Source of the DNA: Pseudomonadota bacterium
Lineage (GTDB): Bacteria; Pseudomonadota; Gammaproteobacteria; Burkholderiales; Burkholderiaceae_D
NCBI GenBank assembly: GCA_023435945.1
Contig: JAEZLB010000378.1
Coordinates: 1 to 6,391 of the forward strand
Reading direction: 5' to 3'
DNA: 6,391 nucleotides
Shown: positions 5,084 to 6,391 of the stretch, piece after piece
Layout of the letters: every line of letters begins with the position of its first letter
How positions within the stretch are numbered: the stretch's first letter is position 1
Program-made: the position numbers and the translations under genes
The notes under the pieces: generated by a model
What the model saw: the letters and a program-made list of their open reading frames with translations, nothing else
What the model was told of the DNA's origin: nothing
The model's database searches: none

Positions 5084-6322
5084 TTACGAGCGGTAATCCG
5101 CATTGATGGAAACATAGTCATGCGAGAAATCGCAGGTCCAGACAGTCGCACTGGCATTGCCGCGAGCGAGTTTTACCCGCACCGTGATTTCACTTTGTTT
5201 CATCACGCGCTGCCCGTCTTCTTCTTTATAGTCGGGATTGCGCCCGCCATTCTTGGCCACCCACACGTCATCCAGATACAGGTTGAGCTTGCTGACATCC
5301 AGATCATCAACGCCAGCATAGCCGATGGCAGCCAGGATGCGGCCCAGGTTCGGATCTGATGCATAGAAGGCGGTTTTCACCAGAGGTGAATGACCGATGG
5401 CATAAGCAATCTTGCGGCACTCGTCGATATTCTTGCCTTCTTCTACCGTAATGGTCATGAACTTGGTGGCACCTTCGCCATCGCGCACGATCATCTGTGC
5501 CAGTTCCTGCGACAGATCGGTCACAGCCGCCAGCAATTCCTTGTACTCCGTGGACTCGGCAGAACTGACTTCCAGCGCACCCGCGCCAGTGGCAATCAGC
5601 ATGAAGGAGTCGTTGGTGGATGTGTCGCCATCAATGGTAATGCAGTTGAAGGAACGGTCGGCGGCTGCTTTCACCATCTGCTCCAGCAAGGATTGCGGCA
5701 CCTTGGCATCCATCGCCAGATAACCCAGCATGGTCGCCATGTTGGGCTTGATCATGCCGGCACCCTTGCTAATGCCGGTCATCGTCACTGAATTGCCGGA
5801 AATCATGACCGTGCGCGAAGCCGCTTTGGGCTGTGTGTCGGTCGTCATGATGGCTTCGGCAGCGTGATACCAGTTGTCTTCCTTCAGGTTGCCAATCGCC
5901 TTGGGCAAGCCGGCCACGATGCGATCCACCGGCAAGGGTTCCAGGATCACGCCTGTGGAAAACGGCAGTATCTGGCTGGCTTCGCAACCCAGTAGTTTGG
6001 CCAGCGCATCGCAGGTGGCCTGGGCATTGGCCAGGCCTGCTTCGCCGGTGCCGGCATTGGCATTGCCGGTGTTGACTACCAGTGCGCGTATGGGGCGATT
6101 GGTTTGCTTCCCTTGTTCCAAATGTGCCTTGCAGATTTGCACCGGCGCGGCGCAGAAGCGGTTGGTCGTGAATACGCCTGCCACTGTTGCAGTCGGGGCC
6201 AATTGCATGACCAGTAAATCCTTGCGGTTGGCTTTGCGTACGCCGGCTTCAGCGTATCCCAACGAAATGCCGGCCACCGGCGTCAGGTTTGCTGCAACGG
6301 GGAGAGGAAGATTAACGGCCAT
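5084..6322 (-). CDS. argJ: Glutamate N-acetyltransferase / ornithine acetyltransferase ArgJ
   Basis: ArgJ transfers the acetyl group of N-acetylornithine to glutamate, recycling it in arginine biosynthesis; bifunctional members also make acetylglutamate from acetyl-CoA. The 412-aa length is typical. The N-terminus shows [23 protein letters not shown] (T123-G124) matches the oxyanion-hole [16 protein letters not shown] (186-199) contains the self-cleavage site between A196 and T197, T197 being the nucleophile that begins the beta chain. The C-terminus, [12 protein letters not shown], is the family ending. Cleavage would give chains of 196 and 216 residues. I cannot tell the mono- from the bifunctional type. 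ATG 6322 fits the family N-terminus, but the sequence just upstream (ccgaatacacctatc) has no Shine-Dalgarno site. It is probably the first gene of an argJ-ATPase-mutT unit. Confidence 0.96.
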   Translation of the reverse strand: MAVNLPLPVAANLTPVAGISLGYAEAGVRKANRKDLLVMQLAPTATVAGVFTTNRFCAAPVQICKAHLEQGKQTNRPIRALVVNTGNANAGTGEAGLANAQATCDALAKLLGCEASQILPFSTGVILEPLPVDRIVAGLPKAIGNLKEDNWYHAAEAIMTTDTQPKAASRTVMISGNSVTMTGISKGAGMIKPNMATMLGYLAMDAKVPQSLLEQMVKAAADRSFNCITIDGDTSTNDSFMLIATGAGALEVSSAESTEYKELLAAVTDLSQELAQMIVRDGEGATKFMTITVEEGKNIDECRKIAYAIGHSPLVKTAFYASDPNLGRILAAIGYAGVDDLDVSKLNLYLDDVWVAKNGGRNPDYKEEDGQRVMKQSEITVRVKLARGNASATVWTCDFSHDYVSINADYRS

Positions 6323-6391
6323 GATAGGTGTATTCGGTAGAAGAAAAAGTAAGGGGTTTTAACAGACGTTCTTGATGAAACAATGTTATGG
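6323..6391 (-). other. argJ upstream region (start of a possible leader/promoter, cut by window edge)
   Basis: These 69 AT-rich bases hold no supported gene. On the minus strand a TTGTTT lies upstream of a ttaaaac stretch, but spacing and match are too poor to call a promoter. A control region for argJ may lie here or beyond the window edge. Confidence 0.3.

Noticed and set aside
5390..5791. Plus-strand open frames opposite argJ (also 5072-5359, 5412-5723 and 5874-6362)
   Set aside because: All lie antisense to the continuous ArgJ coding sequence, whose motifs span the whole stretch; their compositions look like reverse-frame artefacts.

Overview
The window looks like a conserved chromosomal housekeeping locus of a betaproteobacterium. 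A Nitrosomonadales/Gallionella-like lineage is my best guess, from protein resemblance and gene order only; no marker gene fixes the taxon. Two gene sets converge near 3.25-3.72 kb.

Plus strand, 1-3250: the 3' end of pilC (type IV pilus inner-membrane platform), pilD (prepilin peptidase/methyltransferase), coaE (dephospho-CoA kinase), a 94-nt gap with a weak promoter candidate, zapD (FtsZ/Z-ring organiser, TTG start) and yacG (small zinc protein, gyrase inhibitor family). The pilC-pilD stop and start codons overlap, coaE follows pilD by 10 nt, and yacG follows zapD by 12 nt, so these look like one or two transcription units linking pilus assembly, CoA synthesis and cell division.

Minus strand, 6322 down to 3716: argJ (ornithine/glutamate N-acetyltransferase, arginine synthesis), a DUF815-type P-loop ATPase, and mutT (Nudix hydrolase of the 8-oxo-dGTP diphosphatase type). 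They are closely spaced and probably one operon. The first and last of them lack a visible Shine-Dalgarno sequence.

The unusual part is the convergence point. A segment covering the last 24 codons of yacG (stop included) and about the C-terminal 112 codons of mutT occurs twice in direct tandem (about 3179-3613 and 3614-4057; period 435 bp on the left, 444 bp on the right). The result is yacG (intact) - mutT fragment - yacG fragment - mutT (intact). The joint lies on a short microhomology (gag-N-a-N-tacgt) present at both parental breakpoints. The copies are about 91% identical by my hand count over mutT and about 83% over the yacG tail. Differences are mostly synonymous in mutT and mostly synonymous or conservative in the yacG tail, with no frameshift or stop. 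This suggests that two alleles already diverged under selection were joined (unequal recombination with DNA of a related strain, or an assembly chimera of two strains), rather than a duplicate decaying in place. The mutT fragment stays open as a chimeric 139-codon frame whose first ~26 residues come from the antisense strand of the yacG tail.

I see no tRNA, rRNA, CRISPR array, transposase or phage gene. Apart from the duplication the region is ordinary core genome, and I found no evidence of a new defence or mobile system.
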